DNA of 64,000 nt, taken from Schaalia sp. ZJ405 (GTDB lineage: Bacteria; Actinomycetota; Actinomycetes; Actinomycetales; Actinomycetaceae). The first letter of the stretch is position 1. Every line of letters starts with the position of its first letter. The notes beneath the pieces are model-generated. The model was not told the DNA's origin and did no database searches. It worked only from the letters and a program-made list of their open reading frames with translations. The stretch lies in contig NZ_CP064952.1 of assembly GCF_011038885.2 (NCBI RefSeq), positions 1,798,001 through 1,862,000 of the forward strand, in the 5' to 3' direction. This document shows positions 46,926-56,441 of the stretch, one piece after another. Position numbers and translations under genes: made by a program.

Positions 46926-48182
46926 GTGCCCTCGATTCTTGACCCAATCACATCGTCACCCGGCTGGCAGCTACTCCAGTCATTAGACCAGCGCCTCTCA
47001 ACCCAGGAAGACCTGTCGCAGTCGCAACCCGTTGACACCGTGGCACTCGTTCACGCTTTAAGGAAGTCAGGAGTCGACGCATCATTAGCGTCCGCACTCG
47101 CCTCCCAAATTGAGCTACGCCGGCACGCGCGCACAAAATTTGGCGATTTTGCATCTTCAATGGTGTTCACCCGCGACGGCTTGGAACAGGCAACGCGAAT
47201 GATGGTCGCCGCCCATCATGCGGGACGTTTCCGGGATGGGGGTGCTTCATTCGTTGCGGACCTGGGGTGTGGAATCGGTTCGGATTCCTTGGCCATCGCG
47301 GGCCTCGGGTTACGGGTACTTGCAGTGGATATTGACCCGGATGCAGCAGCTGCGGCAGCGGTGAATCTTCGGGCCTTTGACTCGGCGGAAGTCCAGCAAG
47401 GGGATATTGGGGATCTCTCCTTCGATGACCTGCGTCGGCGCGGCGTTGATGCCATCTTTGCTGATCCGGCACGCCGGTCAGGTTCCCACAAAGGTGGCGC
47501 TCGGATCACAGCCCCACAGAAGTGGTCACCGCCGCTGTCCACGGTGCTTGGCTGGGCCGATGTCATCTCGCGTGTCGGAGTGAAGGTAGCCCCGGGCCTC
47601 CCATACGACGCGATCCCGCGTGATTGGCACGCTCAGTGGGTGAGCGTCGACGGTGACCTGGTGGAAGCCTCCCTGTGGAGCCCTGCCTTGAGTCCCGAAG
47701 GTCCGGGGCGTTCGGCGCTGGTCATTTCTGGCGGACACGCCCACGTCCTGCGTGACACCTCGTCCTCGTCCCCAAATGATGCTGCGAGCGCTGTCGAGGT
47801 TGGCGATCTTGCGGACATGATTGCAGAGCCGGACCCTGCGGTGATACGTGCAGGGGGCCTGGCCACATTAGCTAACGACCTGGGTCTTCACATTGTGTCT
47901 GAGAAGATCGCCTACCTCAGCGCCAACGACATCGCACCGTCACCATTCCTCACGCGCTTTCACGTGCTCGATGTTGTCCCACTCAAAGCAAAAGCCATTG
48001 CGAACTGGTGTCACGCCCACGACATCAAGTCGCTGGAGATCAAGAAACGCGGAGTGAACATCGACCCAGCTGCGCTGCGTAAATCTCTCAAGCTCCAGGG
48101 TTCACAGTCTATTTCTGTCATATTGACACGTATCATGGGACGACATCGCGCAATTTTTGTTCAACGCTGCACAATTAAGTAA
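46926..48182 (+). CDS. Class I SAM-dependent methyltransferase with THUMP-like C-terminal domain
   Basis: 418 residues. The central Rossmann methyltransferase has motif I VADLGCGIGSDSLAIA, the acidic residue in VLAVDIDPDA and FADPARRSG as motif IV (DPPR-like). The C-terminal 90 residues (SPFLTRFHVLDVVPLKAKAI, LEIKKRGVNIDP) match the THUMP-like extension of this actinobacterial family, which suggests an RNA substrate. GTG start at 46926; the actual methylated molecule is unknown. The next gene begins about 80 bases later on the same strand. Confidence 0.85.
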   Translation: MPSILDPITSSPGWQLLQSLDQRLSTQEDLSQSQPVDTVALVHALRKSGVDASLASALASQIELRRHARTKFGDFASSMVFTRDGLEQATRMMVAAHHAGRFRDGGASFVADLGCGIGSDSLAIAGLGLRVLAVDIDPDAAAAAAVNLRAFDSAEVQQGDIGDLSFDDLRRRGVDAIFADPARRSGSHKGGARITAPQKWSPPLSTVLGWADVISRVGVKVAPGLPYDAIPRDWHAQWVSVDGDLVEASLWSPALSPEGPGRSALVISGGHAHVLRDTSSSSPNDAASAVEVGDLADMIAEPDPAVIRAGGLATLANDLGLHIVSEKIAYLSANDIAPSPFLTRFHVLDVVPLKAKAIANWCHAHDIKSLEIKKRGVNIDPAALRKSLKLQGSQSISVILTRIMGRHRAIFVQRCTIK

Positions 48183-48260
48183 TGTGCGGGCTTCCCCTTG
48201 AGGGGAGTCCACACAGCAGAAAAAGCCGGATCCGCCCTCGTCCCCGGGAGGCTGACGCTG

Positions 48261-49499
48261 ATGACCATTGAATTCGCGGCATCTGACAGGTCGACGGTCG
48301 GCATTGAATGGGAGCTTCAGCTCATCGATGCCGAAACCAACGACCTGCGCTCAGATGCGGACACTCTCCTGCGCGCCCTGGAACAGTCGGGGCAAACGGA
48401 TCACCGAATCGTCAAGGAAATGCTCCGTAACACGATCGAGCTGGTATCGGTTCCAGCTCGAAACGTCAGCGAATGTACCAAGGACCTTCAACGCCTGTTG
48501 TCGCAGGTCAAACCGTTCGCCAAGGAAATGGGCCTCGTCCTCGCCACCGCGGGCTCGCACCCCTTTGCGCACCCGCAGGACCAGGAAGTAACGGACTCAG
48601 TTCGCTACTCATCGCTGGTGAACCGGACACGCTACTGGGGACAACAGATGCTCCTCTTCGGCGTTCATGTTCACGTGGGGATCGAGGACGTCGAGAAAGT
48701 CCTTCCGATTCAGCGTGCGCTCTCAACGACCCTGGGTCAGCTGATCGCGATTTCGGCGTCATCCCCTTACTGGGATGGTATCGACACGGATTACGCATCG
48801 AATCGGACGATGATGTTTCAGCAGCTTCCAACAGCTGGGATTCCGCGTCAATTCGACACGTGGGAAGAGTTTTCTGATTTCACAGACCAGATGATCCGGG
48901 CGAACGCAATCTCCACGGTTGACGAGCTGCGGTGGGATGTCAGACCGTCTCCAAAGTTCGGGACACTCGAAGTTCGGGCATTCGACGCAGCAACAAATCT
49001 CCAAGAAGTCGGAGCATTCGCCGCCCTCACTCAGTGCCTCGTTGAGCATTTCTCCCGCCGAATCGACGCGGGCGAGCCTCTGGATTTCTTCCCCGACTGG
49101 TACATCGCGGAGAACAAGTGGCGCGCCGCTCGCTTCGGCCTCGATGCCGAACTCATCGTCGACTCACACGGGGGCCGACAGATCGCTCGTGAATGGCTCA
49201 TCAACGTCGTTGCTGAGCTTCGCGCAATAGCGATCGAACTGGGGTGCCTTGAAGAACTTGACCGTGTCGGCGCCATCGCACGTCACGGCGGAGCCTACGA
49301 ACGCATTCGCCACTCCGTTCACACCGGTCAGGTACCGGGCCACAAACTCCGAGACCACCACATTCGCGAGGTTCCGGCCCAAATACCTTTCAGGCCCCTT
49401 GGAGCCGTGCGCACTGAATCGCCACTTGCTTCACCGAATCTTTTCCTCGCCGTTGACCACATGCGAGAGGAAATGGAGATCGGTCACCCAATCTGGTGA
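48261..49499 (+). CDS. Glutamate-cysteine ligase-like carboxylate-amine ligase (YbdK/GCS2 type)
   Basis: 412 residues of the GCS2 family: STVGIEWELQLID (catalytic acid near the N-terminus), MLLFGVHVHVGIED (metal histidines), RYWGQQMLLFG and a C-terminal RTESPLASPNLFL. YbdK-type enzymes show weak glutamate-cysteine ligase activity and their true amine substrate is open; glutathione synthesis should not be assumed in an actinobacterium. The start is ATG 48261 with GGGAGG. The frame to 48198 adds an unlike leader. Confidence 0.87.
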   Translation: MTIEFAASDRSTVGIEWELQLIDAETNDLRSDADTLLRALEQSGQTDHRIVKEMLRNTIELVSVPARNVSECTKDLQRLLSQVKPFAKEMGLVLATAGSHPFAHPQDQEVTDSVRYSSLVNRTRYWGQQMLLFGVHVHVGIEDVEKVLPIQRALSTTLGQLIAISASSPYWDGIDTDYASNRTMMFQQLPTAGIPRQFDTWEEFSDFTDQMIRANAISTVDELRWDVRPSPKFGTLEVRAFDAATNLQEVGAFAALTQCLVEHFSRRIDAGEPLDFFPDWYIAENKWRAARFGLDAELIVDSHGGRQIAREWLINVVAELRAIAIELGCLEELDRVGAIARHGGAYERIRHSVHTGQVPGHKLRDHHIREVPAQIPFRPLGAVRTESPLASPNLFLAVDHMREEMEIGHPIW

Positions 49500-49839
49500 G
49501 CTTAGATTCTCGTTGCGAATCCTCATGAACGAGGACGACGCGCGCCTTCGAGGCTCGTCTCCCCTACACAGCGATCATCGCTAGCTCATCAATCCAGTCA
49601 TCAATCCGCTCCGATAGGTGGTCGAGCCTGCACCGGTCTTCCTCGGAAAGTGGCTTGAAGGGAAATAGGGTTGACATTCATGGAAATAAGGAACGACTAG
49701 ACACAACTGGAGAAATGACCCATCCGTTCCTCGAATAAACAACCCATCTTCGCTGGCTACATAGCACACGAAAACTAGCCATATTCCTCCTCAACAGGTG
49801 ATTGGAAAAAAGTCGAACGTTTGAGTGAGATCGTTATCA
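49500..49839. other. Intergenic boundary before the CUT2 island
   Basis: 340 bases in which the base composition falls from GC-rich to AT-rich around 49,650. Contains a GTCCTCGT word (reverse, 49529-49536) directly after the YbdK-like gene. A 62-codon minus-strand frame (49581-49769) has no recognisable protein. No integrase, tRNA or repeat was found that would mark an insertion point. Confidence 0.5.
49529..49536 (-). repeat. GTCCTCGT word (minus strand) after the YbdK-like gene
   Basis: Exact reverse copy 30 bases past the stop codon. Last copy before the AT-rich island. Confidence 0.6.
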
Positions 49840-50895
49840 TCATACATCGATCCGCGTGGAAAACACTCTTGATTCTCCAGGCTCAATATATAGCAATGAT
49901 CCCTCTTGACGCGCTTCTTTACGCCCACCATCATGCGAAGTTGCAGGCTCAACTCCTAAGACATTGACACCTGGTGAAGGATTACGCCAAATGAGGAGAT
50001 TCGACCAAGCCTCTCCATTAAAAGTCACACGAACTTTGTGCCCCTCCGGAGAGACTATCGACAGCCAACCGAATCTTGTAGCAGGTGCTAGAGAGCAATA
50101 TGTTACCCCCTCTACAGCATCATTTTGAACAAGAACTGTCGGGAATTTTTCAACAACTGAGTCAGTTTTTTCGCGAAATCCCTGAATTCTGACATTAGAG
50201 TCAATGATAGATCCTGTTGAAACCAATGGAAACCCAAAATTAAGGTGATGTCTAAACATCAATCCAGAGCTGACGTAACCATCGTTAATGATACAGTCAT
50301 CAACCACGATCGAACGCTGATTTAACGAAAAATGGAGCGTTCGCCTAAGCCGAAGATTCTCACGACCCAACGCCGCCTCGCGCATCTCACCTGAAATCCG
50401 TAATTCCAAACCGTCAGACCAGGATTCAAACCCACTGTTTGATGCATGTGAAAAGTGCGTTGACTCAGCGAGCTCACACGTCGACCGCTCGCAGGGAATC
50501 ATTCCAATTCGTCCATGTAAACCAAACTTACGACCTCGATCTTCACTCGGCATGCCAGTAGAAACAAGACCGCATGTGGTTAGAAGTCCTCCCCCGAAGG
50601 AATGAAGCCATTCGTCGTCGATAGGATTAGTTCTTGCTGACGCAACAGTCCCTCTAGGGGAAATCCACGACAACTGACAATCGGATGCTTGCGCCCAGCC
50701 AATGTCCATACATCGATCAAGAAAAATCTCCGCAGAAATCCCTTGAGGGTTGAATACCTGTAGACACCTCATCCCATCAGCAGACCCATTTAACAATACC
50801 ACCTCACGAACATGGATTAGTTGCTCAAAAGAGCCTACCAAATGACCAACTTTCTTCCTGAGTATTGTTGTCAATTCATCCGATACTGCTATCAC
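49840..50895 (-). CDS. DUF4432 family, aldose-epimerase-like protein
   Basis: 351 residues with the galactose-mutarotase-like beta-sandwich pattern: AEIFLDRCMDIGWAQ, LSWISPRG, FGGGLLTTCGL, KFGLHGRIG and GLMFRHHLNFGFP (candidate catalytic His). This DUF is commonly found next to sugar transporters and probably interconverts anomers or epimers of the imported sugar. Last gene of the CUT2 operon, overlapping the permease by 4 bases. AT-rich codons like its neighbours. Confidence 0.82.
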   Translation of the reverse strand: MIAVSDELTTILRKKVGHLVGSFEQLIHVREVVLLNGSADGMRCLQVFNPQGISAEIFLDRCMDIGWAQASDCQLSWISPRGTVASARTNPIDDEWLHSFGGGLLTTCGLVSTGMPSEDRGRKFGLHGRIGMIPCERSTCELAESTHFSHASNSGFESWSDGLELRISGEMREAALGRENLRLRRTLHFSLNQRSIVVDDCIINDGYVSSGLMFRHHLNFGFPLVSTGSIIDSNVRIQGFREKTDSVVEKFPTVLVQNDAVEGVTYCSLAPATRFGWLSIVSPEGHKVRVTFNGEAWSNLLIWRNPSPGVNVLGVEPATSHDGGRKEARQEGSLLYIEPGESRVFSTRIDV

Positions 50896-51884
50896 ACTTC
50901 ACTCCTAAGAGGAACTGTACGAAGCTGAAATGTTCCGATCGAAATAGCCGCGATAAGAATTAAGCCGGTAACCACATATTGCCAATATGAAGCAACGCCT
51001 AAAAGATTAAGAGCATTCCCTAAAATTGTAAAAAGCACGGCACCTACGAAAGTACCCCAAACATTACCATTTCCCCCACGCATACTGGTGCCACCAATAA
51101 TAACTGCCGCGATGACAGTCATTTCATATCCAATTGCCATATTACCCTCAGCAGAAGACAAGCGACCAGCAATAAATATCGAGGAAACAGAGAAACAAGA
51201 CGAGGCAAATAGAAATGCAAGGATCTTTACGCGCCGAACGGGAACTCCAGCTAGATATGCAGCTCTCTCATTAGAACCAACCGCGCGGACATTGCGACCA
51301 AAATATGAGTGACGAAATAACAAGAATGTTAAAATTGCTATCACAATAAAGCAAATAAATGGAATTGGGATTCCGAAGATCGATCCATTCGTAAGTTCTC
51401 TAAAGTATTTCGACTGTATCGATAACACCTGTCCATCAGTGTAAATATAGGCAAAACCTAAAAATAGATAGAGCGAACCAAGTGTTGCAATAAATGGTGG
51501 AATTTTAATCGCCGATACTAGAATCCCATTGATCAAACCTAAAATTAGCGAAAGGAAAATCACGGCAAGTATGGCGAGACCAATCGTAGTAGAGGGCAGA
51601 ATTCTAGCTAGTATGATCGAACAGATCGCGATTTGGCCACCGACTGAAAGGTCAATCAAACCGGCCGATATCAGAAGCATCATTCCCATCGCGGCAATAC
51701 CGGCAAATGCACTTTGAAAAAGAACATTTGAAATATTGCCTGGACTCAAAAATGAAGACGTTAACGCTCCAAGAATCACGCATATGAGGACTAATAAGAT
51801 CGTGATATAGTTGGCCTTTATAAGAGTCTTTAGTTTGCCTGCTGTAGAAACCCTTTGCTGTTCCCGATTATTTTGATTACCCAT
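50892..51884 (-). CDS. CUT2 sugar ABC permease (RbsC-like), second copy
   Basis: 330 residues with about eight to ten helices. It carries the CUT2 permease signatures LISAGLIDLSVGG and GGTSMRGGNGNVWGTFVGA. The start is set at 51884, where GAGGG lies 7 bases upstream. An ATG at 51947 overlapping the preceding gene is possible but poorly supported. Pairs with the other permease to form the channel, as in ribose or autoinducer-2 type importers. Confidence 0.9.
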   Translation of the reverse strand: MGNQNNREQQRVSTAGKLKTLIKANYITILLVLICVILGALTSSFLSPGNISNVLFQSAFAGIAAMGMMLLISAGLIDLSVGGQIAICSIILARILPSTTIGLAILAVIFLSLILGLINGILVSAIKIPPFIATLGSLYLFLGFAYIYTDGQVLSIQSKYFRELTNGSIFGIPIPFICFIVIAILTFLLFRHSYFGRNVRAVGSNERAAYLAGVPVRRVKILAFLFASSCFSVSSIFIAGRLSSAEGNMAIGYEMTVIAAVIIGGTSMRGGNGNVWGTFVGAVLFTILGNALNLLGVASYWQYVVTGLILIAAISIGTFQLRTVPLRSEV

Positions 51885-51933
51885 AGCACCACCCTCATAT
51901 TTTACGGATCTCATCGCAATTTGTTTAGTTTGC

Positions 51934-52986
51934 TCAATGTCGGGCATCTCGATTTCTTTCCATCAATTGCGCTCGCTTCACGAGGGCTCGTTGAGTACTA
52001 TCCAAGGCGAGGGCGAAAACCAAGAGAGCGCCCAGAGCTACGTACTGATAGAATGAGGAAACATTCAACAAGTTTAAAGATGAATAGATCATTGAGAGGA
52101 CAAGCGAACCTAAGATCGTGCCAACGAATCTAGGACGCCCACCCATCATCGAGGTGCCTCCCAAAACCACAATGGCAATCGCCTTAAGTTCAAGTCCTGT
52201 TGAAATAGTGCCATTCACGATGCCAAGCTGGCTGGCCAGCAATAGACCCGCGATCCCTGTGAGGATGCCGCAAACAATGTAGGCGATGGTAACCACTCTT
52301 GCAACACTGACCCCCGAGTCCGCAGCGGCCGCAGGTGCGCTTCCAACTGCAATAACGTGCCTACCGAAAGCCGTCCGATTGAGAATCAGCCAAGAACACA
52401 CGCCGACAAGAATAAGTACGACAAACGGAACCGGAACCCCAACAATCGCCGTTGTTGAAGCTGATTTGAACGCAGTAGAGGCAATGACGATAGGCGCACC
52501 CCCTGTAATGAGTAGAACTAATCCTCTGAAAATTGTCATCGTGGAAAGGGTAGCGATGAAGTCTGGAACCCTAAATTGTGTAACCAACAGAGAATTCCCA
52601 AATCCAGCGATGGCTCCTACACCAACTCCGACGGCCACTGCCGATACGGTTCCCCAATTTGCAGCTGCGATGGCTGCCGAACAAGCGATTAGTGCTTGTA
52701 GCGAACCAACTGAGAGATCCAGACCGCGAACCGCGATTACAAGAGTTTGCCCAAGACCGATAATACCGAGAATTGCAGAATCGATAAGCATATTTGTGAC
52801 ATTTGCTTGGGAAAGAAAATTCGGCACAAAGATCGCCGAAGTCACCAAAATGACTATAAAGGGGACGAATATACCGAGATTCTGCAGTGTATCTTTTAGG
52901 CGTGCAGCCCGTCGTGAAGCACCCTCAGACTGTATGCGATTCTGCTCGATTAACGACTCCGCGAAACCAGTATTTACTGAAGTCAT
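51934..52986 (-). CDS. CUT2 sugar ABC permease (RbsC-like), first copy
   Basis: 350 residues. VIAVRGLDLSVGSLQALIAC and VVLGGTSMMGGRPRFVGTILG are the CUT2 signatures. The start is ATG 52986 with AAAGGAG 8 bases upstream, two bases after the ATPase stop codon. It is clearly diverged from the second permease, so the channel is a heterodimer. Confidence 0.92.
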   Translation of the reverse strand: MTSVNTGFAESLIEQNRIQSEGASRRAARLKDTLQNLGIFVPFIVILVTSAIFVPNFLSQANVTNMLIDSAILGIIGLGQTLVIAVRGLDLSVGSLQALIACSAAIAAANWGTVSAVAVGVGVGAIAGFGNSLLVTQFRVPDFIATLSTMTIFRGLVLLITGGAPIVIASTAFKSASTTAIVGVPVPFVVLILVGVCSWLILNRTAFGRHVIAVGSAPAAAADSGVSVARVVTIAYIVCGILTGIAGLLLASQLGIVNGTISTGLELKAIAIVVLGGTSMMGGRPRFVGTILGSLVLSMIYSSLNLLNVSSFYQYVALGALLVFALALDSTQRALVKRAQLMERNRDARH

Positions 52987-52988
52987 CT

Positions 52989-54506
52989 TCAACACTCCTT
53001 TCTCAAATCTCGACCCACCGCAGCAGATACTATCGAATCTTCATTGAGCTCCGCGCCAGACAACTCAATGAATTTTTCTCCTGCAAAATACACCAAGCAA
53101 CGATTACAAATTGTTGCTAGCTCGGATGCATCGGAACTCGAGATTATAATCGAGACCCCTATTTGCGAGAGACTCTTAATGAGCTGATAGATCTCAACTT
53201 TAGCTCCGACATCCACACCCCGGGTCGGTTCATTCAGGACCAGCACTGGACAGCCTGAGACGAGAGACCTCCCAAGTAAGACCTTTTGCTGATTTCCACC
53301 AGAAAGAGATGAAATACGCTGAGCATCATTTGCTACTTTTATATTCATCGATACGCGGAGCTCTTGAAATGCCTGCTTTTCTAATCGGGGAATTGGGATA
53401 ATCTGATTGAGTCTAGATAGATTCTTTTTCTCTTTTGCAATTAGTGCGTTCTCAAGGACCGAAAGATGCGGAAGGATTCCTTCAGCTTTCCGATCCTCCG
53501 AAAGAGTGAAAATCCCATTCTGTATTGCGCTTCTAGGACCAGTAAGTTGAACTACCTGATTATTGATTATAATTTCCCCGTTAAGGACTGGAAGAACTCC
53601 AGATAGACACTTGCTTAGTTCAGCTCGTCCCGAGCCGACAAGACCGGCGAGCCCAAGTATCTCGCCGCGATGAAGGGTGAAACTGTGTCGGTGTGGATTT
53701 CCTGCAATTTCGATTTCATTTACCTCAAGAATAACGCTTGCGTTTTTTCGTAAACGATCTTCTTTCTGGAATTGTGCAGGCATTCTCCCCAGCATCGCAA
53801 GCACAATCGAATCCTCATTTTGCGTTTGCGAAGATGCTTCAAGAACTTTTCGTCCGTCACGCATGACGACGATGTCTGTAGATATTTTAAGAATTTCTTT
53901 TAAATGATGCGAAACATAGATTGCTGCTCGACCACTTTCTGCAATATTTTGAATAATTCTATGAAGATTTTTTGTTTCCGCCTCGTTTAACGTCGCGGAC
54001 GGCTCATCCAAGATAATTAAGCTAAAGTCCAGAGATAGGGCACGCGCAATTTCGACTAGCTGCTGGTCAGCGATAGTCAATGACGATACGGATCTGGAAG
54101 GATCTAAATCGAGACCGAGCGTATCGAGCAGCATTTTTGCTCGTTCAGCGCTTTCTGCACGGTTTAGAATCACACCTTTTTTCAACTCATGTCCGAGGAA
54201 AATGTTATCTGCAACCGACATGTCTGGGACAAGTCGAAACTCTTGACTCACCACCGCAATACCAGAAGCTTGTGCCTCACTCGACGATGTGAATGTTTGA
54301 GTTGTTCCTCTTACCAAAATTCTCCCAGACTGTGGTTTTTCTATACCGCCAAGCATTTTTATAAGAGTACTTTTTCCAGCACCATTTTCACCGACAAGAC
54401 CCAAAATCGTGCCACGTTTGACCGACATACTGACGTCTTTAACGGCGTGCACTCCCGGATATATCTGATTGAGATTTTCAATCCGAAGGATTTCTTCAAT
54501 ATCCAT
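52989..54506 (-). CDS. CUT2 sugar ABC ATPase (RbsA-like, two domains)
   Basis: 505 residues. The first domain has Walker A GENGAGKST, signature-like LTIADQQLVEIARAL and Walker B LIILDEPSATL. The second has the usual degenerate P-loop GLVGSGRAEL, signature LSGGNQQKV and LVLNEPTRGVD, where the Walker B Asp is Asn. Loss of the lysine in domain 2 is normal for CUT2 ATPases; the Asn also occurs in some of them, to my recollection. Energises the two permeases. Downstream of an intercistronic hairpin. Confidence 0.93.
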   Translation of the reverse strand: MDIEEILRIENLNQIYPGVHAVKDVSMSVKRGTILGLVGENGAGKSTLIKMLGGIEKPQSGRILVRGTTQTFTSSSEAQASGIAVVSQEFRLVPDMSVADNIFLGHELKKGVILNRAESAERAKMLLDTLGLDLDPSRSVSSLTIADQQLVEIARALSLDFSLIILDEPSATLNEAETKNLHRIIQNIAESGRAAIYVSHHLKEILKISTDIVVMRDGRKVLEASSQTQNEDSIVLAMLGRMPAQFQKEDRLRKNASVILEVNEIEIAGNPHRHSFTLHRGEILGLAGLVGSGRAELSKCLSGVLPVLNGEIIINNQVVQLTGPRSAIQNGIFTLSEDRKAEGILPHLSVLENALIAKEKKNLSRLNQIIPIPRLEKQAFQELRVSMNIKVANDAQRISSLSGGNQQKVLLGRSLVSGCPVLVLNEPTRGVDVGAKVEIYQLIKSLSQIGVSIIISSSDASELATICNRCLVYFAGEKFIELSGAELNEDSIVSAAVGRDLRKEC

Positions 54507-54548
54507 CCTTGTTCCTCATTCATAGTTCTGTTGCTATTGTCCCCTGAT

Positions 54549-54581
54549 GGGGGCGTCTGCGTCCATCATACAGACGCCCCC
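54549..54581 (-). other. Intercistronic hairpin between binding protein and ATPase genes
   Basis: Perfect 11-bp stem GGGGGCGTCTG / CAGACGCCCCC. No T-run on the transcribed (minus) strand. Probably an attenuator or 3'-end stabiliser favouring binding-protein expression. Confidence 0.7.
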
Positions 54582-54593
54582 TTTTGCGGGACA

Positions 54594-55622
54594 TCAGTTT
54601 TGTTTCGCCTTCGATGCGAGGAACTGATCGAGAGATGAAGAATCTACCATCGTGACTGGAAAGAAGATGGTCTTCGTTTTCGAATCATCAAATTCGGGCG
54701 ATTTGCCATCGAGAATTGCAAGAATTGTCTCTACGGCTTTTTTCCCTTGACCGTATGGGTCCTGAGCAACTGTTGCGCTCATTTTTCCTGACCTGATGAG
54801 ATCGAGGGCTGATGGCGATCCATCAAACCCGATGAGAACAAACCCGTCAGCAACCGACTTTCCTGCTGTTTCCATTGCACGTTGCGCACCAATAGCAGAG
54901 TCGTCATTTGCAGCATAGATGACTTCAAGATCCGGATTCGCGGACAACATGTCCTGAGCTGCCGAAAATCCTCCATCTACCGTGTCATTTCCATCCAAAG
55001 ACGCAACGACTTCAAGGTTGTCGGACTTTGCAATTGCATCTTTGAATCCGGAAACACGTTCTTCTCCAACAACAGATCCCGCATGAAGCTCAATGACTCC
55101 AATCTTGTGTTTACCATCGGTGTCTTTAAAGCGATCAATGAGATACTTTGCAGCAAGTTCGCCACCGTTCTTGTTGTTCGACTGGATGTAAACGTCGTAG
55201 TTTCCCCCTGTTCCGATGTCACCGATGACAACTGGGATCTTCTCCGCATGGGCAGCATCGATTGTCGACGGAAGGGCGGATGGTTGCACAGGGGTGATGA
55301 TCAGTCCTGAGATCCCGCTGTTGATAAGGTCCAGGCTGCCAGACACCTGTTTCGCCTGCTCCGATTTCTGGTCAACTATCGATACCTCAACTCCAGCTTC
55401 CTTTGCTCCCGCTTTGACGCCTTCGGCATACGATTGCCAATACGAGTTCTGCAGGTCATAGACGGAGTACCCGAGTTTCAGAGGCTCTTTTTTAACAAAC
55501 TCAAGCGGAGAATCCGCAGAGTTTTCACTGCCATTATTTCCTGTGTCGGCTCCTGAGGCGCAAGCGGACAACAGAAATAATGGCAAGGCCGAGAACACAG
55601 CAATTTTGCTTCGAATCTTCAT
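54594..55622 (-). CDS. CUT2 sugar-binding lipoprotein (RbsB-like)
   Basis: 342 residues with signal peptide and lipobox LLSAC, then a type I periplasmic-binding fold: LKLGYSVYDLQNSYWQSYAE, GLIITPVQPSALPSTIDAA, IPVVIGDIGTGGNYDVYIQS, YAANDDSAIGA and GFDGSPSALDLI. The start at 55622 has AAAGGAG at good spacing, whereas the upstream ATG at 55628 abuts the ribosome-binding site. Ligand probably a pentose or hexose handled by the adjacent isomerase; identity unknown. Confidence 0.93.
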   Translation of the reverse strand: MKIRSKIAVFSALPLFLLSACASGADTGNNGSENSADSPLEFVKKEPLKLGYSVYDLQNSYWQSYAEGVKAGAKEAGVEVSIVDQKSEQAKQVSGSLDLINSGISGLIITPVQPSALPSTIDAAHAEKIPVVIGDIGTGGNYDVYIQSNNKNGGELAAKYLIDRFKDTDGKHKIGVIELHAGSVVGEERVSGFKDAIAKSDNLEVVASLDGNDTVDGGFSAAQDMLSANPDLEVIYAANDDSAIGAQRAMETAGKSVADGFVLIGFDGSPSALDLIRSGKMSATVAQDPYGQGKKAVETILAILDGKSPEFDDSKTKTIFFPVTMVDSSSLDQFLASKAKQN

Positions 55623-55655
55623 GAACATCTCCTTTGATATCCAGATTGTTGTTGT

Positions 55656-56405
55656 TCAGATAATATTGGTCTTTAAACGCCCCGTGTTTGCTTGGGGAGC
55701 CAAAAATGTATTGTCATGCAACCCTTGCCAACCAGGTAGCGGAGCAATCTTGCCTTGCGCAGCTTCAGTGGGTTCGTGACTGTACGTCGATACCTCACGA
55801 ACAACTAGAGGAACTTTCGAATCCGGAGGACACCGGAACGCATGCAGGTGTTTCCTGTGCATGACAAACTTTGGATCCCCGGCCTCGAGGCGCACATAAG
55901 ATGTCAACTTTTCATAAGATTCAGCCCGCCCAACGGGTAACTCAACATTCGCTGGCCATGCCTCCCCGACTGGCATGCGCTCGAATTCCAGAAGTTCTTC
56001 GCCCATAGGATTAACTACATCCGGACAATAGAAGACCTCCATTGAGCCACTCACCACTTCGTAGCTCTCAGTCTTTCGTAGATGATAATGAGAAGCACAG
56101 AATTTTCCCGGATGTAGGATCATCAGTTTGTCACAAAGCCCTGAGTATTCCGAGTACTCCGCTGCGCCCAATGGAGCCCCATCTACAGCCGGCTCGTTCA
56201 ACGACTCAAAGATGATCATCACTTCATACGGATCAGGAGTCCACAATCCATTTTCGAATGCATCGTACTGATCGTCACCGAAGACAATGCCTGCACTATC
56301 ATTAATCATGTCGTCATCGACTGGGTATCTCAGTGCTTTCGCCAAGCTCGCCGCACTCAGAATCCATTCATCATACTCCCTGCGTGTAATGAAACTTCTG
56401 GACAT
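55656..56405 (-). CDS. Cupin-type sugar isomerase, D-lyxose isomerase-like
   Basis: 249 residues. The cupin metal motif is in LHPGKFCASHYHLRKTESYEVV (His-x-His ... Glu) with the last ligand in KHLHAFRCPP, followed by VVREVSTYSHEP. This matches the D-lyxose/D-mannose ketol-isomerase family, though the lysine after the second His found in characterised enzymes is shifted. It likely isomerises the sugar brought in by the operon's importer. First gene after the paired operators, with GGAGG at the start. Confidence 0.68.
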   Translation of the reverse strand: MSRSFITRREYDEWILSAASLAKALRYPVDDDMINDSAGIVFGDDQYDAFENGLWTPDPYEVMIIFESLNEPAVDGAPLGAAEYSEYSGLCDKLMILHPGKFCASHYHLRKTESYEVVSGSMEVFYCPDVVNPMGEELLEFERMPVGEAWPANVELPVGRAESYEKLTSYVRLEAGDPKFVMHRKHLHAFRCPPDSKVPLVVREVSTYSHEPTEAAQGKIAPLPGWQGLHDNTFLAPQANTGRLKTNII

Positions 56406-56441
56406 ACCGCCTCCAAATCTCGCATGGCACCATCGCCAAGA

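Noticed and set aside
49581-49769. 62-residue minus-strand frame at the island boundary
   Set aside because: No ribosome-binding site, no recognisable protein and AT-rich non-coding look; could be chance.
54549-54581. Intrinsic terminator ending the CUT2 operon after the binding-protein gene
   Set aside because: The T-run is on the wrong side for the minus-strand transcript and the operon clearly continues, so it is better read as an intercistronic stabiliser or attenuator.
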